From assembly GCA_026874595.1 (NCBI GenBank), contig CM049315.1:65471389-65535388 (forward strand): a DNA stretch of 64,000 bases, given 5' to 3'. A model generated the notes under the pieces. It had not been told where the DNA came from. It did not search any database and saw nothing but the letters and a program-made list of their open reading frames with translations. Origin of the DNA: Sipunculus nudus (Eukaryota; Annelida; Sipuncula; Golfingiida; Sipunculidae). Both the position numbers and the translations under genes were made by a program. Below are positions 1 through 12,445 of this stretch, piece after piece; the stretch's first letter is position 1, and each line of letters starts with the position of its first letter.

Positions 1-640
1 ACCTGGACCGATCTTTCTGAAATCCTGCAAAATTATTGAATCACATATGAACTGGTGCCTAACAAAGATCAGTGTCACCACCTGCAATCCTATTTTGCTT
101 AGTGTCCTTATGTGCATATTTTTTTAGTGATAATAGCCCCTATCTCAGGAGTGGTTAAATGTATTATATAATATATTATATATTGGGCTGAAATTGTGCA
201 TGTCCATATAAATCTTAGGTACCTCCGTCTCATACTCAAGACCAGTGATGTCTCCTGCAATCGTTTTCACATGGTGTCCAATTGTGAGATTGCTTTGGGG
301 GAAAATCACTCATATCTCAGGAGTGGTTCAACGTATCGGCCTGAAATTTGACACATTCATCCATCTTGGATAGCTTTCGCGAAATCATGACGGGTGGCAC
401 CACCTATAATCATACACGTATTTGTAGAAAAATCCATGCATTTATCTCAGGAGTGGTTGGACGAATCCACCTGAGATTTAACATGTCCATAGTTCTTTGA
501 TACCTTAACAGGGGTGCGGAACTGTCCAACTCATGCATTTATCTCAGGAGTGGTTGGACGAATCCACCTGAGATTTAACATGTCCATAGATCTTTGATAC
601 CTTAACAGGGGTGCGGAACTGTCCAACTCATCTGACAGAC
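1..640 (+). repeat. Dispersed repeat family A, 5' part cut by the window edge
   Basis: Body of a dispersed repeat whose phrases 'ctcaggagtggtt', 'cctgaaattt' and 'gatagctttc' recur at 9000-9190, 23165-23760 and 58440-58830. The opening 130 bases align with 23240-23330 ('gaactggtgcct'), so the element's head lies outside the window. No coding potential. Family name unknown to me. Confidence 0.6.
436..629. repeat. 97-bp tandem duplication
   Basis: Two head-to-tail copies (436-532 and 533-629) inside repeat family A. They differ at one position (agttc versus agatc), so the duplication is recent compared with the divergence of the repeat family. Confidence 0.85.
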
Positions 641-1130
641 AAAGGAGTTCATGAACATGAACAAGACATGTTCTGACACTTGGATAAGTAAAAAAAGACG
701 AAAAAATAATATTCATTGAAAACTATGTGAAGAATGTCTGATGAGAATGTCTTCAATTTATAAAATAGATTCATAAACAGTGTGCAGAATGCAAACATGC
801 TCTGATCCATTTGAACTACATATTCAGTGTTCATAAACACAGTTACACAGAGGCCACAATTGTTTCCTGTTTACTGTCACAATCATTATTTCTCTGTGGA
901 AGTGACAACAAATCAGGAGCAAAGAAACAAGTCTATGCTGGCATCAACTTCAGCAATCACCAGTGACATTCCAACTTGCCCCCATGTCACCCGTGGTCTT
1001 TATGGTAAATTTATATCATTTTGTTCGCATCAGGTTCTGAACTTTTACAAATCACCATGGATATCATATTTCAGGAAAAGAGTAACATCTTTGAATGGCA
1101 TCTTTGATGGCAACACCTGTATTTTTAGCT
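641..1130. other. No gene seen
   Basis: Non-repetitive to my eye. An open frame of about 100 codons at 827-1141 has no recognisable domain and no splice or poly(A) context, so I do not call it a gene. Confidence 0.4.
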
Positions 1131-1500
1131 CAGCTGACTAAGACATCGATGTGAGCTATTGTGATCACTCTTTGTCCGTCGTCCGGCCGGCCCTCCGGCC
1201 GGTCATCAGCTGTTTACAGGGCACAAATCATAACTGCTGTACTTGGAGTCTTCTAACTTTACATCCAGAGAAGTCCATGAAAAATCTCCTTGGAATCAGG
1301 TCTCTGTTTCCAATATTTGTCAAGCTTTGGATATCTGAAGTACCCCCCCCCCCCCAGAATAACTAAAAATTTGATACAAAAGCTCAAGTTATCTGAACAA
1401 ATAATGCATTGATCACCATGATTCTTTGCATGGATATTGATCATGAAGTGTTTCATCAGTTTCTGCAGACTGGTGGAGCCACCTGTATATTTTCGAATTT
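1131..1500 (+). repeat. Dispersed repeat family B fragment
   Basis: Starts with a hairpin-type head (agctcagctgac...gtgagctat) and GTCC-rich stretch, followed by the 'gggcacaaatca...ccttggaa...ctctgtt' module and a poly-C/'agaataactaaaaa' segment. The same module recurs at 3283-3410, 6587-7690, 13580-13820, 16460-17274, 48197-48410 and 49930-50657. Confidence 0.6.
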
Positions 1501-1508
1501 TTATGAAT

Positions 1509-2190
1509 TTTTTTAGCTTAGCTGACTATAAGTCATCTGAGCTATAGGCGTGGTCCATTGTCCGTCGTCCGTCCGTCTGTCCATCCGTCCGTAGATGTGA
1601 CACGTTTTTAAACCGTAAGACCTAGGAATCCAAAATTCGGCATAATGTTAGATCTCCTACCAAGCTGAAAACTGGGTCTTTGCGACTTCGTTCCTTTGAG
1701 AAATTAAGGAAAAACCTCAATTTTTAATTAAAAACCTATTTTCACACTTCAGGACTGCCTAATATCCAAACCATTCATCTGTTTTTCCCCATATTCATCA
1801 TAAATATTCCTCTATATAGTTCCTATGTACATACCAGAAATTAGGTCTGTTTTTTATAATTTTAAAAAGTTATGGGTCCAAACATATTGCACTTTGCAAA
1901 AAATCATTAAAAATATTTGGTCACTTAACACAAAAAATTGTTAAAGCTACGGACTTTTTTTCATTATATAGCTTTAACTAATCAAAATTTAATTGTATAC
2001 CCAAAATTAGATCAAAATCTTTTAAATTTTTTAAAATATTAGCAAAAATATAAAATTGGTACCTTAAATTTTCCCCAAATTTGACCATGGCACGTTTTTT
2101 TCTCGTTAGTATATTTAATATATTTTTCACAGCTGGGATACATGTGGATTTAATCTGTTGAATTCTTAAAAGCTTAAACTTTTTTAGATG
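1509..2190 (+). repeat. Dispersed repeat family C fragment
   Basis: Head 'ttagcttagctgac...gtcatctgagcta', in which the two halves pair as a short hairpin, then 'gtccgtcgtccgtccgt' and the body phrase 'cacttcaggactgcctaatat'. Related copies begin at 13840, 18738, 20466 and 34664. Non-coding. Confidence 0.65.
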
Positions 2191-3230
2191 CTCTATAATG
2201 TATTTGCATTTTGTATATCCAAGACCCCACTCTTGCTCACTACAGCCTTGCCTAGGTAATTATAACCTTTTTAGTGATGCAGCACTGGCGGAACACCCCT
2301 GCTGTAATAAAAATACACTTATTCTCATGGGCCCTACCCTAACACCCCCCCCCCCCCCATCACCACCATCACCAATTATATTGCAGTACATGGTTTGTTA
2401 TTGTCAACTGTATTTCTTTAAATGTAAAGCTGTTTTTGATCCAATGTGCACAATTTTTCTTGAAATATTAATTCAAGAAGTAATCCAAGAGGTGCCACGT
2501 TGTTCTGATGTAGCATTTTTAAGAAATTATTTCCTTTTATATAATTAAACAAAATATAATTTAACCCATCAGTAGGCTTAATTTGATAATATATGACACA
2601 TATCATGGATAAATAAAGGTGCAATTTAAAATTGTGAATTCTGGTGTGTTATATTCATATATTTATTGCTTTGCAAATTTAAAAAAATATATTTTATTAA
2701 AAAAAAAAGATATATATCTGTGTGCATAATGTGATGTTACCTGACTGAAATAAGTTTAAATATTGATGCAATTTAGACTTGTGAATCAATTTAAATATTC
2801 AGATATATATATATATATGATATACTGTTAATATATAGTAAAATTTATAAACTAAAAAAAAATGACTTAACAAAAAAAAATATAATCTGATGCATATATT
2901 TGTTCATTAATTTCCTGTCTCAGTAGAATGGAAATTAAAGTTATTCGCTTTGTTTTCCATCTCTCTGCCTGTTTTTAAATATTTAAAAATAATTTCATTT
3001 AAATTTTATCCTTTACGTATATACAGAGGTGCTGTAACTCCCACCAGTTCCTGTAAGCACCAATGAATTTAATTCCATATTCTGTATTTATATCCAAAGG
3101 TGTTGTAACTCTCCCCTCCCCCCAGTCATTGATTCCTAGTTCCTGAGCACTGAGGATTGTATTTTTATTGCAACTGCAAAAAAATCTATGGTGATGCAGT
3201 TATAACTGTCACAATCAGCTGAGCCCCGTG
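2191..3230. other. AT-rich intergenic stretch, no gene seen
   Basis: Contains a C homopolymer near 2345-2358, A-runs and a short (AT)n near 2805-2820. Open frames here are short and featureless. Confidence 0.4.
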
Positions 3231-3405
3231 ACCCATGGGTCCATTGATCTCTATTTTTGAGACCTAAAAAGATGGGGTCTTCTGTTAACAGGGCACAAAT
3301 TGTATCTGCTGGACCTGGAGTCTTCTAACGTAACATCCTGAGAGGTCTATGAAAAGTCTCCATGGAAACCTGCACTAGGTCTCTGTTACCCATATTCTTC
3401 AAGCT
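3230..3405 (+). repeat. Family B fragment, left half of an interrupted copy
   Basis: Reads 'ctcagctgag...gtgacccatggg' and then the family B module up to 'ttcaagct'. The module resumes at 6587 ('ctgaagtaccccc...agaataa'), because the element at 3414-6578 inserted into it. Confidence 0.7.
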
Positions 3406-3413
3406 ATGGGGCT

Positions 3414-3850
3414 GGTAATCGTGCAATATAACGGACCCATGTTACTCTCTCTCACAAATAAGTGTGACCACATTTCACTAAAATTTTTTTTGCATGATAA
3501 AGTTGACGATCCGGCGCATCTAATGATATCATATTTTTGTATGTTATTTATAAATTTATTTTGCTACAAACTGTCGAAAAAGGGTAGTTTGCCGAAAATA
3601 CCCAAAATGACGTCGTGTCAAAGACGTTCTGAGCCGACGTCATGAATCCACAGTAATATACATATATACCATGTTAAACATTTAGATGATGTCTTATAAA
3701 ATTTACAGTCAATATATAATATTACCCATATATGTTTATACTTTTTTACCTCTTTTTATCCACATTTCACTTGATGTACGTTCAAGGTGACGACGCCCTG
3801 GCGCCAGAACGTAAACAAATGTCAAGTGTCACGTGACAAGTCATGCACTT
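3414..3850 (+). repeat. Left terminal inverted repeat of the 3.2-kb element
   Basis: Matches the reverse complement of about 6150-6578. Similarity is strongest over the outer ~270 bp (for example 'ccggcgcatctaatgat', 'cgacgtcatgaatccaca') and decays inward around the 'gacgacg...gcgcc' stretch. A short open frame here (3406-3645) is mirrored in the other repeat and is not a gene. Confidence 0.85.
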
Positions 3851-4009
3851 AAAATCAAGAGAGACACGGGAGAAACACGTTCGTCCGCATTATGTTACAA
3901 CATTTTTTGTTATACTAACATAATAATATCCTTATTTTTAATAAAATAATTATTAAGTGTGACAATATTTATTAGTTATAATGAATGAGATTATTAAGGT
4001 GTGATCTCT

Positions 4010-5374
4010 TTTTTATAAATTGTGTGACCACATATAGTAGTTAGAAATAGTAAAAAAGGTGTTGTGACCACATATAAATATATTCTTACATCATCATATC
4101 CCTTATTTTATTCTTAATTTAATCCTGAATTTTTTTCAAACCAAGAGACCATATTTTTTACCAATAAAAAAAGTTGTGACCAAATTTTATTTGACAAGCA
4201 ATATAAGTTTGTATTATATATAGAATATTATAAAATGTGGTCACATATGGTGTGACCACATTTTAAAAAATAAATTTTGCCAAAAATAAGTTGTGACCAC
4301 ATTTTACTTGACCAGCCATATAAGTTTGTTAATATAAAGAATATTATAAAATGTTGTCACATACGGTGTGACCACATTTTTCACCAAAGAATATTGACAA
4401 AAATAAGGTGTGACCACATTTTATTTTACCAGCCTAATAAGTTTGTATTATATATATAATATTATAAAATGTTGTCACATATGGCGTGACCACATTTTTC
4501 ACAATAAATATTGACAAAAATAAGGTGTCACCACATTTTATTTGACCAGCCATATAAGTTTGTATTATAAATAGAATATTATAAAATGTGGTCAGATAAG
4601 TGTGACCATATTTTTTACCAATAAAAAAATAAGTTGTGACCACATTTTATTTGACCAGCCATATAAGTTTGTATTATATATAGAATATTATTAAATGTGG
4701 TAACATATGGTGTGACCATATTTTTAAAAAAAATTTTGCCAAAAATAAGTTGTGACCACATTTTACTTGACCAGCCATATAAGTTTGTACTATATATAGA
4801 ATATTATAAAATGTGGTCACATATGGTGTGACCACATTTTTCACCAAAGAATATTGACAAAAATAAGGTGTGACCACATTTTATTTGACCAGCCTAATAA
4901 GTTTGTATTATATATTTAATATTATAAAATGTTGTCACATATGGGGTGACCACATTTTTCACAATAAATATTGACAAAAATAAGGTGTGACCACATTTTA
5001 TTTGACCAGCCATATAAGTTTGTATTATAAATAGAATATTATAAAATGTGGTCACATCAGTGTGACCACATTTTTTAACAATAAATATTAACAAAAATAA
5101 GGTGTGACCAAATTTTATTTGACAAGCCATATAAGTTTGTAATAAATATAATATATTTTAGAATGTGGTCACATATGGTGTGACCACATTTTTTACAATA
5201 AATATTGACAAAAATAAGGTGTGACCACATTTTATTTGAACAGCCATATATGTTTGTATTATATATATATAATATTATAAAATATGGTCACATATGGCGT
5301 GACCACATTTATTACCAATAAATATTAACAAAAATAAGGTGTGACCATATTTTATTTGACCAGCCATATAAGTT

Positions 5375-5446
<72 letters not shown>

Positions 5447-5546
5447 ATATATTATAAAATGTGGTCACATGGTGTGACCACATTTTTTACAATAAATATT
5501 AACAAAAATAAGGTGTGACCACATTTTGACCGGCCATATAAGTTTG

Positions 5547-5583
<37 letters not shown>

Positions 5584-5677
5584 AATGTGGTCACATGGTG
5601 TGACCACATTTATTACCAATAAATATTAACAAAAATAAGGTGTGACCATATTTTATTTGACCAGCCATATAAGTTTG

Positions 5678-5722
<45 letters not shown>

Positions 5723-5865
5723 ATATATTATAAAATGTGGTCACATGGTGTGGCCACAGTTTTTACAATAAATATTAACAAAAATAAGGTGTGACCATAT
5801 TTTATTTGACCAGCCATATAAGTTTGTATTATATACATAATATTATAAAATGTGGTCACATATGG
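4010..5865. repeat. ~117-bp satellite with palindromic TGTGACCACA motifs
   Basis: Units run about 109-119 bp, read from the spacing of 'aataaggtgtgacc' (4402, 4519, 4628, 4743, 4862, 4979, 5097 and so on). Each unit carries the perfect palindrome AATGTGGTCACA-tatgg-TGTGACCACATT plus a third direct GTGACCACATT. (TA)n expansions interrupt later units at 5377-5442, about 5549-5577 and about 5683-5719. The motif also occurs in the terminal repeats (3461 and 6520), so the array probably amplified from terminal sequence. Confidence 0.88.
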
Positions 5866-6149
5866 ATGATATGCCCAACATGGTCCAGTGTTTCTCCCGC
5901 GTTCGTCTCGATTTTAAGGGCTACCGGTCTGTTACTCATGGGGAGGGGATGTTTCCATCTGATTGTCCTTACATAAAGTAGTCTAACAGGACCAAAAAAA
6001 AATAAATAAGATAAATGACATGTCTAAAATGTAGTTTTTATACTCTGTCCACAAAAATGACTGTTTATTACACAATTTATATTTATTTTACATAAAAAAC
6101 GTACATACTGACAAAGCTGAATAGAGCAAGAGTTCAACGTGATCAGTCG

Positions 6150-6578
6150 AATACATTCACAGACGACAGTTGCATGTTTATGTTTTTGGCGGCACGACGT
6201 CGTCAACTTTTATTAAATCTTGGGAAATATGGATATTTAGAGGTAAAATTGTCTCTCTATCTATGCATAAAAAGATATATTGACTGTAATTTTTGTTAGA
6301 CATCATCCTTTTGTTTAACATGGTATGCATGTACAGTACTGTGGATTCATGACGTCGGCTGAGAACGTCTTTGACACGACGTCATTTTGGGTATTTTCAG
6401 CAAACTACCCTTTTTCGACAGTTTATAGCAAAATATATTTATATCAAACATACAAAAATATTGTATCATTAGATGCGCCGGATCTTTACCTTTTACATGG
6501 AACAGTTTTTTCATTAAAATGTGGTCAAACTTTTTTGTGAGACCATGAAATATGGGTCCTTTATATTGCACGATTACC
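6150..6578 (-). repeat. Right terminal inverted repeat of the 3.2-kb element
   Basis: Inverted counterpart of 3414-3850, ending ...TTGCACGATTACC directly before the second ATGGGGCT copy. A minus-strand open frame through it (6347-6661) gives the same peptide fragments as the left repeat. This is explained by the inverted repeat, not by protein coding. Confidence 0.85.
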
Positions 6579-6586
6579 ATGGGGCT

Positions 6587-8999
6587 CTGAAGTACCCCCC
6601 CCCCCCCAAGAATAATGGATAATTTTATACAAAAGCTCAAGTATCTGAACAACCAATGCATTGATGACCATGATTCTTTGCATGGATATTAATCATTGGG
6701 TGTTTCATCAGTTTCTGCAGACTGGTGGTGTCACCTGCATTTTTTCGATTTTTTACAATTTTTCTCTATTTTTGAGACCTTTAAAGATGCCGTCATCTGT
6801 TACCAGGGCACATATTGTAACCGCTGGAATCTTCTAACCTTATATCCAGAGAGGTCCATGAAAAGTCTCTTTGGAAACTTGGAATTAGGTCTCTTTTTCC
6901 CCATGTTCGTCAAGCTATGGATCTCTGAGATTCCCCCCCCAGAATAACTAAAAATTAGATACAACAGCTCTAGTATCTGAACAACTAATGCATTGATTGG
7001 CATGATTCTTTGCATGCACATGCACCATTGAGTGTTTCCTCAGTTCCTGCTGACTGGTGGTGCCACCTAGACTCTTTCAAATTTTTACACATTTTTATCT
7101 TTATTTTTGAGACCTTCAAAGATGTGGTTGTCTGTTTACAGGGCACAAATCATAACCATTTGACCTGGAATCTTCTTTCTTGACATCCCAGGAGGTCCAT
7201 AAAAAATCTCAATGGAAACCTGAAATTAGGTCTCTGTCATCCATATAGTCCAAGCTATGGGGCTCAGAAGTACCCCCCGGAATAACTAAAAATATGATAC
7301 AACAGCTCTAGTATCTAAACAACTAGTGCATTGATTGGCATGATTCTTTGCATGCATATGCACCATTGAGTGTTTCCTCAGTTCATGCAGACTGGTGGAG
7401 TCACCTGAACTTTTAAAAAAATTTAACAAATGTTTTTACTCAGTTTTTGGGAACTTGAAATTAAGTCTCTGTTACCCATATTCTCTAAACCCCTTTTGAC
7501 CCCCAAGCTTAATTAAAAATTTGATACCAAAGCAGGGCACAAATCATAACCATTGGACCTGGAATCTTCAATCTTAAAATCCAGGAAGGTCCATGAAAAG
7601 TCTTCTTGGAAACATGAGATTAGGTCTCTGTCACCCATATTTTCTGAGCTATGAGGCTTATAAGCACCCCTCAGAATAACTAAAAATTTGATACCAAAGT
7701 AAGGAACAAATCATAACCATTTGGCCCAAAAAACTTCTTACATGACATCCGTAGAATTCCTCAAAAAGTTTTTCACAGAAACCTGAAATTTGGTCACTGT
7801 GGCCTATATTCTCAGAGTTTTGGGGTGATGTTTGAGCATCCCAGAAATAATGCAAAATACACACAAATTGCCAGATTCCTCAGGAATAGATTGGGTAAAT
7901 GCAGCTTTAAAAAAGCAGTGTAGCCAATGGAAAAAGGCTTTCATTGTTTGAAAACAAATTTGGCAGCATGGCAAGTTTCAACATATCTAGTCAAGAGGTC
8001 AATTAGTGCACCCAGGTGCAGTCCAGACATTACCATGGCAACTGACCTGGTTCAGCCTGGTGTCCCGATACAGTCTAGATGTCTAGACGATGTGTCTGGA
8101 CAAATCGACACAATAGGTCAATTAACGCTCTGTATCTATAAATAACTTCGCAGACTGCCAATCATTTCAGATTTTCCAACAGGTCAAGTTTCAATCTGTA
8201 ATAGCAAGTGGTAAGTTTCAGTCTGTAAAAGCCAGTCGTGCGGTTACATGTGGCACATTAGTTATTCTTGATCTGGGGGAAAGCTGAGCCTCCATTGCCA
8301 GGATGCATGAATAGTGTTGACTCAATACCATTGCTAAAAGAGGAACTTGTTCTTAGATTTTATAGGGAAAAAGCTAAAAAACATTTTAAAATGTTCTTCT
8401 CCAAAACCATGCTGGCAAATTGTCCGTTCATCTGTCCCAATATCCCTCCCTGGCAAAAAGAACATATTCGAAATATCCTGACTGATACATCCTAGCTTTA
8501 ATATGTCCTAGTCCGAAATGCTGGTCTGAACCGTCCATTTGGCTGAAATCATAATGACTAAGATAGATATGCAGGACATGAGATGATCAATATTAAATTT
8601 TAAAAATAAACATTCATACTCCCAAACTTTGCACAGGTTCGCATTAGGCCTGTAGGCCTTGTTAAGTACTCAGTGAGTCAGATGGGGCCTAATTTTTATC
8701 CATTTGGCCTAGAGCTCTGATACCTGACTTTCAGGGAGGTCCATAAACAATCTCTGTAGAAACCTGAAATGTCACAGTGACCTATTTTCCGCAAGCTGTG
8801 TGAAAGAACATGTTTTTACACTGTATCAGTCAGATAGGCACTAATGGTAGCAGCTTGATGAAGAATAAGGTCACTGTAACCTATGTTTAAGGTCTGTTGG
8901 TAAAATCCATGATTGTTAAAATCTGCATGCATGGTAGTCATTTTACTCATTGTTCAAGGCATTGTCCAACTGAGCGTCATGGCCTATGGGTCACTTGTT
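6587..8999 (+). repeat. Family B composite with several internal modules
   Basis: Continuation of the interrupted copy. At least four degenerate modules of ~300-330 bp repeat the sequence 'gagacctt..aaagatg', 'gggcacaaat', 'ggtccat.aaaa.tct', 'gaaattaggtctctgt', 'agaataac', 'ttctttgcatgca' (about 6590, 6775, 7090 and 7530). The stretch closes at ~8999 with the family tail 'aactgagcgtcatggcctatggg...cttgtt'. Short open frames (for example 7927-8145 and 8268-8495) have no recognisable domain. Confidence 0.55.
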
Positions 9000-9190
9000 A
9001 TTGAATACATCGATGTCCTTTTCACAGGAGTGGTTTGTCGTATCAGCCTGAAATTTTTCATATTAATCCATCTTGGGTAGCTTTTTCGTACATGAGACTA
9101 GTGCCACCACCTACAGTCACGTACCTGTAGAATACATGCATGCATTCATCTCAGTTGTGGTTCAATGTATCAGCCTGAAATTGTTGTATC
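9000..9190 (+). repeat. Family A fragment
   Basis: Two partial modules with 'acaggagtggttt', 'cagcctgaaatt' and 'gggtagcttttt', matching the start of the window. It abuts the minisatellite that follows. Confidence 0.6.
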
Positions 9191-9925
9191 ATGGTGGCCA
9201 TGAGCGGTATGATGTTCTGTCATAGTGGCTGTGAGCAATATGATGTAATCTTCTGTCACAGTGGCCGTGAGCAGTATGATGTTCTGTCATAGTGGCCAAG
9301 AGCAGTATGATGTTCTGTCATAGTGGCCATGAGCAGTATGATGTTCTATCATAGTGGCCAAGAGCAGTATGATGTTCTGTCATAGAGGCTGTTAGCAATA
9401 TTATGTTCTGTCATAGTGGCTGTGAGCAGTATGATGTTCTGTCATAGTGGCTGTGAGCAGTATGATGTAACATTCTTTCATGGTGGCTATGAGCAATATG
9501 ATGTAACGTTCTGTCATAGTGGCTGTAAGCAGTATGATGTTCTGTCATAGTGGCTGTAAGCAGTATGATGTTGTCATAGTGGCTGTAAGCAGTATGATGT
9601 TCTGTCATTGTGGCTGTGAGCAATGTGATGTAACCTTCTGTCACAGTGGCCGTGAGCAGTATGATGTTCTGTCATAGTGGCCAAGAGCAGTATGATGTTC
9701 TGTCATAGTGGCTGTGAGCAATATGATGTTCTGTCATAGTGGCTGTGAGCAGTATGATGTTCTGTCATAGCAGCCATGAACAGTATGATGTTCTGTCATA
9801 GTGGCCGTGAGCAGTATGATGTTCTGTCATAGCAGCCATGAACAGTATGATGTTCTGTCATAGTGGCTGTGAGCATTATGATGTAACGTTCTGTCATAGT
9901 GACCATGATCAGTGTGATGTGTCTT
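9190..9925. repeat. 31-bp minisatellite, about 23 units
   Basis: The unit is close to GTCATAGTGGCTGTGAGCAG followed by TATGATGTTCT (31 bp). Variants include 'ggccaagag', 'cagccatgaa' and a 36-bp form with 'gatgtaacgttct'. Open frames through it, such as the minus-strand one at 9411-9644, are artefacts of the repeat. It lies in what should be the intron before the exon at 10176. Confidence 0.9.
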
Positions 9926-10175
9926 CTTGAACTCAAAGCCAAATAAGAGAGGTAACTTTAAACTGCCTATATGATGGAATAACATTGATTCTGAATAAAG
10001 TACTAATACTGATGCAAGAGTTTTAATGTCAAAATGTCTTTAACAATGATTACAGTGCTCTCTATCAAAGAGGAAAAGATTGAATCTTGTGTTAAGACCA
10101 AGTAATGTTGACAGAACAGTCCTGATCATATTTATATAGAAAGTTACATACATATATATATATATTTTTTTTTAG

Positions 10176-12259
10176 GAAGTCAGGGCCGAAGCAGTAGCTC
10201 CTTCAGTGAAGATGATTCAAGTGCTGAGGCAGAACTGAGTAACGGATCCACGAATCAACACAGTGTGGACATTGTCAGGACTATCAGAGAACAAGGACGA
10301 TTTCCACTCCAGAAAAGTAAAAGTGCTGGAAACAAATCTGTTAGAGATCTTAAAATCTTCAAGACATATAAATCTTTGGACCACACAAGAAATGGACTTG
10401 ATTCATCTGGTGGAGAACTTAAGCCCGACCCTCAGCTTTGTGAAAAGGAAGATGAAACCTGTAAAGTTGCAAGGGGCCTGGGGCCTACCAGTGCTCATGT
10501 AGAGAAATCTTTAGGCTTTCTGGACAATTTCAAATTTAAGCAAAAAGAAACACCATTGGTTGCCATGTCAACTGTAGGTGCTGTTGGCAGCAGTTTGCCG
10601 CCAGGAAAAGATAACAAAGAGGAGAGGTCAGAGGTCAAGTATGATGTTGAATTCAAAGGTCACAAACAAATAAAGGACAAGAATCAATATAATAATCAGT
10701 CTTGTCAAAAGCCAGGTCAAAATGCACACAAATCAGGAAATTCACTCAAATCACGATTTTTCAATTTTTGGGGTCACAAGCCTGACGTTCCAAACAGGAC
10801 AGGTATGGAAGGCAAGTGCTCTGGCACAAAGGATGCAGCATATCACAATCTTCTTCAGTACATAATGAAAAATGAGTTGCATCTTCTGCATTCTCGTCCA
10901 GTCCTTGAGCATTCACTTTCAGCTTCTGAAGTAGAAGGATTTGCTGTCAGAGAATTCCCACAAAGCAGCCAGCCACAGTTTACCAAACACATATCGTTAG
11001 ACAGTTGTGATGTCGAACCACCACCTGCCAAACTGTGGGACCAAACAACAGATATTTACAGAAGCCAGCCAGATGACCTTGACCTTAGTGTTGAGGATCA
11101 GGCAGCTAGTCTAGAATCTCATTTATTCAGTGGAAACACAGATCATGTACAAGATGCCAAAGACAACTTTGAAATCACAAATGTAATGCATAAAAATGAA
11201 AAAACTGATGGTAATGTTGCTCAAATTGTTATTGGTGAAAAATCTGTGAAGGATCAGAGTGACTTGGATGACAAAGATGATCAGGGGAGCTCTGAGAGTC
11301 TTGATGGATCCTCACTCTCCTCTAGATCCAGCGGTCAAAGTAACCACTACAGTGGCTTGGATGACACTCGCAGTACTGAGGGTGACTCCAGTCAGGGCAT
11401 AGGAATCTTGTGCCACCATAAACAAGCATCTCATATTACTGACACATATAGTGTAACTAGTCATGGTTTGGAAAACAGTCAGAAAAGGTCACAAAACTTT
11501 ACAGGAACCAAAGACACTATTATGTTTGAAGTATTAGATCAGACTTTGGACCAGGTTTCAGACACCAAGAAGGATGGCTCAGATTCTTCTCCAGGAGAAC
11601 ATTTTGATGAAACTGATGATGGCAGACTCATGGAAGCAAAAGACAGCAAACCAAAGTCAGAACTGTCACAGTGCCGCAAAGGATCTGATGTCTGGAAAGA
11701 GGTAACAGCCAAAGCTATTGAAGCATTACAGACAGAAATCTCAAATACTGATCGTTCACCTGCCAAACTGCCAAAGAAGAAATGCTCTTGCTGTTCACTG
11801 AAATTGACTCCTAGCCAAAGAACCAAAGGGCATGGAAGCCCTACAAGTAGTATCAGCTCAGAAGATGCATACTCGGAAGTTGATAGTGATTGTTACAATG
11901 GTCGGGAAGTTTACCTGCATTGTACAGGGACAAATAATGCCACGTTCATAGACACAAGCCAAAGTCAGGTTTCTGAACCAAAACTTACTGCAGCAGATGT
12001 TGCCTCTCAAGACTCGTGCCAGCACACAGAAACAGAATCTGTAACATATGATCAAAATGGAAAGGTCAAATGTCAAAATGAAGATGGTTTAGAGCAGAAC
12101 ACCAATGATACCTGCATGCGATACTACCATGTTTTCAAAGAGAATGAACTAGTAGAGTTAATTGAGAATCATGTAGAATCCCTCCATGTCTTAGATGTAT
12201 GTTATGATCATGCAAACTGGTGTGTAGTTGCCGAAAAAGTCACTGTCTGGACACTCTGA
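10176..12259 (+). CDS. TRMT9B: Last coding exon of a TRMT9B-like tRNA methyltransferase homologue
   Basis: An acceptor (pyrimidine run ending TTTTTTTTAG at 10175) opens a 693-codon exon read from 10178 to the TGA at 12257-12259. No ATG is needed at the start. The C-terminus has RYYHVFKENELVELI and, about 20 residues on, DHANWCVVAEK, the closing signature of the TRM9/ALKBH8 methyltransferase family. The ~640 residues before it are low-complexity, rich in Ser, Asp, Lys and Gln, with a KKKCSCCSLKL cluster and acidic stretches. This resembles the long disordered insert that separates TRMT9B (KIAA1456) from shorter TRM9 enzymes. Family members methylate wobble uridines or act in neurons; that function is inferred here. 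The SAM-binding Rossmann half is not in this window and should lie upstream. The first two exon bases finish a split codon. Confidence 0.75.
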
Positions 12260-12445
12260 ATTGGATGCTCTGTATGACAGTGGCTGTAACACTGCCAGTT
12301 ACACTGGCCTTTGTGGGGCTTTGACACTAGAAGGCAGGCAGGGATGTTCTTAAATGCATTACACATGTGATGTTACTGGATCTACTCAAATATGCTTTTG
12401 ACACAACATTAAATCAGCAACCTCCATCTTTGTGAAGGTTGGTTA

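Larger units (their letters stand above)
3414..6578. mobile_element. 3.2-kb long-TIR element with satellite core and 8-bp TSD
   Basis: The ends are GGTAATCGTGCAATATAA and its reverse complement. They belong to inverted repeats of roughly 430 bp (about 3414-3850 and 6150-6578). An identical 8-bp target duplication ATGGGGCT lies immediately outside (3406-3413 and 6579-6586). The flanks are the two halves of one family B repeat, which confirms the insertion. The interior is mostly a ~117-bp satellite plus a short unique part (5866-6150). No transposase is present, so it is non-autonomous. An 8-bp duplication fits hAT, P, Merlin or Zisupton-type elements; the tip does not let me choose. Confidence 0.88.

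Noticed and set aside
827-1141. 104-codon open frame
   Set aside because: No domain, no codon or splice support, and its end overlaps a dispersed repeat head.
4010-5865. CRISPR-like array (regular repeats with palindromes)
   Set aside because: The spacers between motifs are themselves repeated, the context is eukaryotic, and there are no cas genes. It is a satellite inside a transposon.
6347-6661. 104-codon minus-strand frame similar to the one at 3406-3645
   Set aside because: The similarity is caused by the terminal inverted repeats of one transposon. The two peptides are mirrored non-coding DNA.
9411-9644. Repetitive minus-strand open frame
   Set aside because: Translation of the 31-bp minisatellite.
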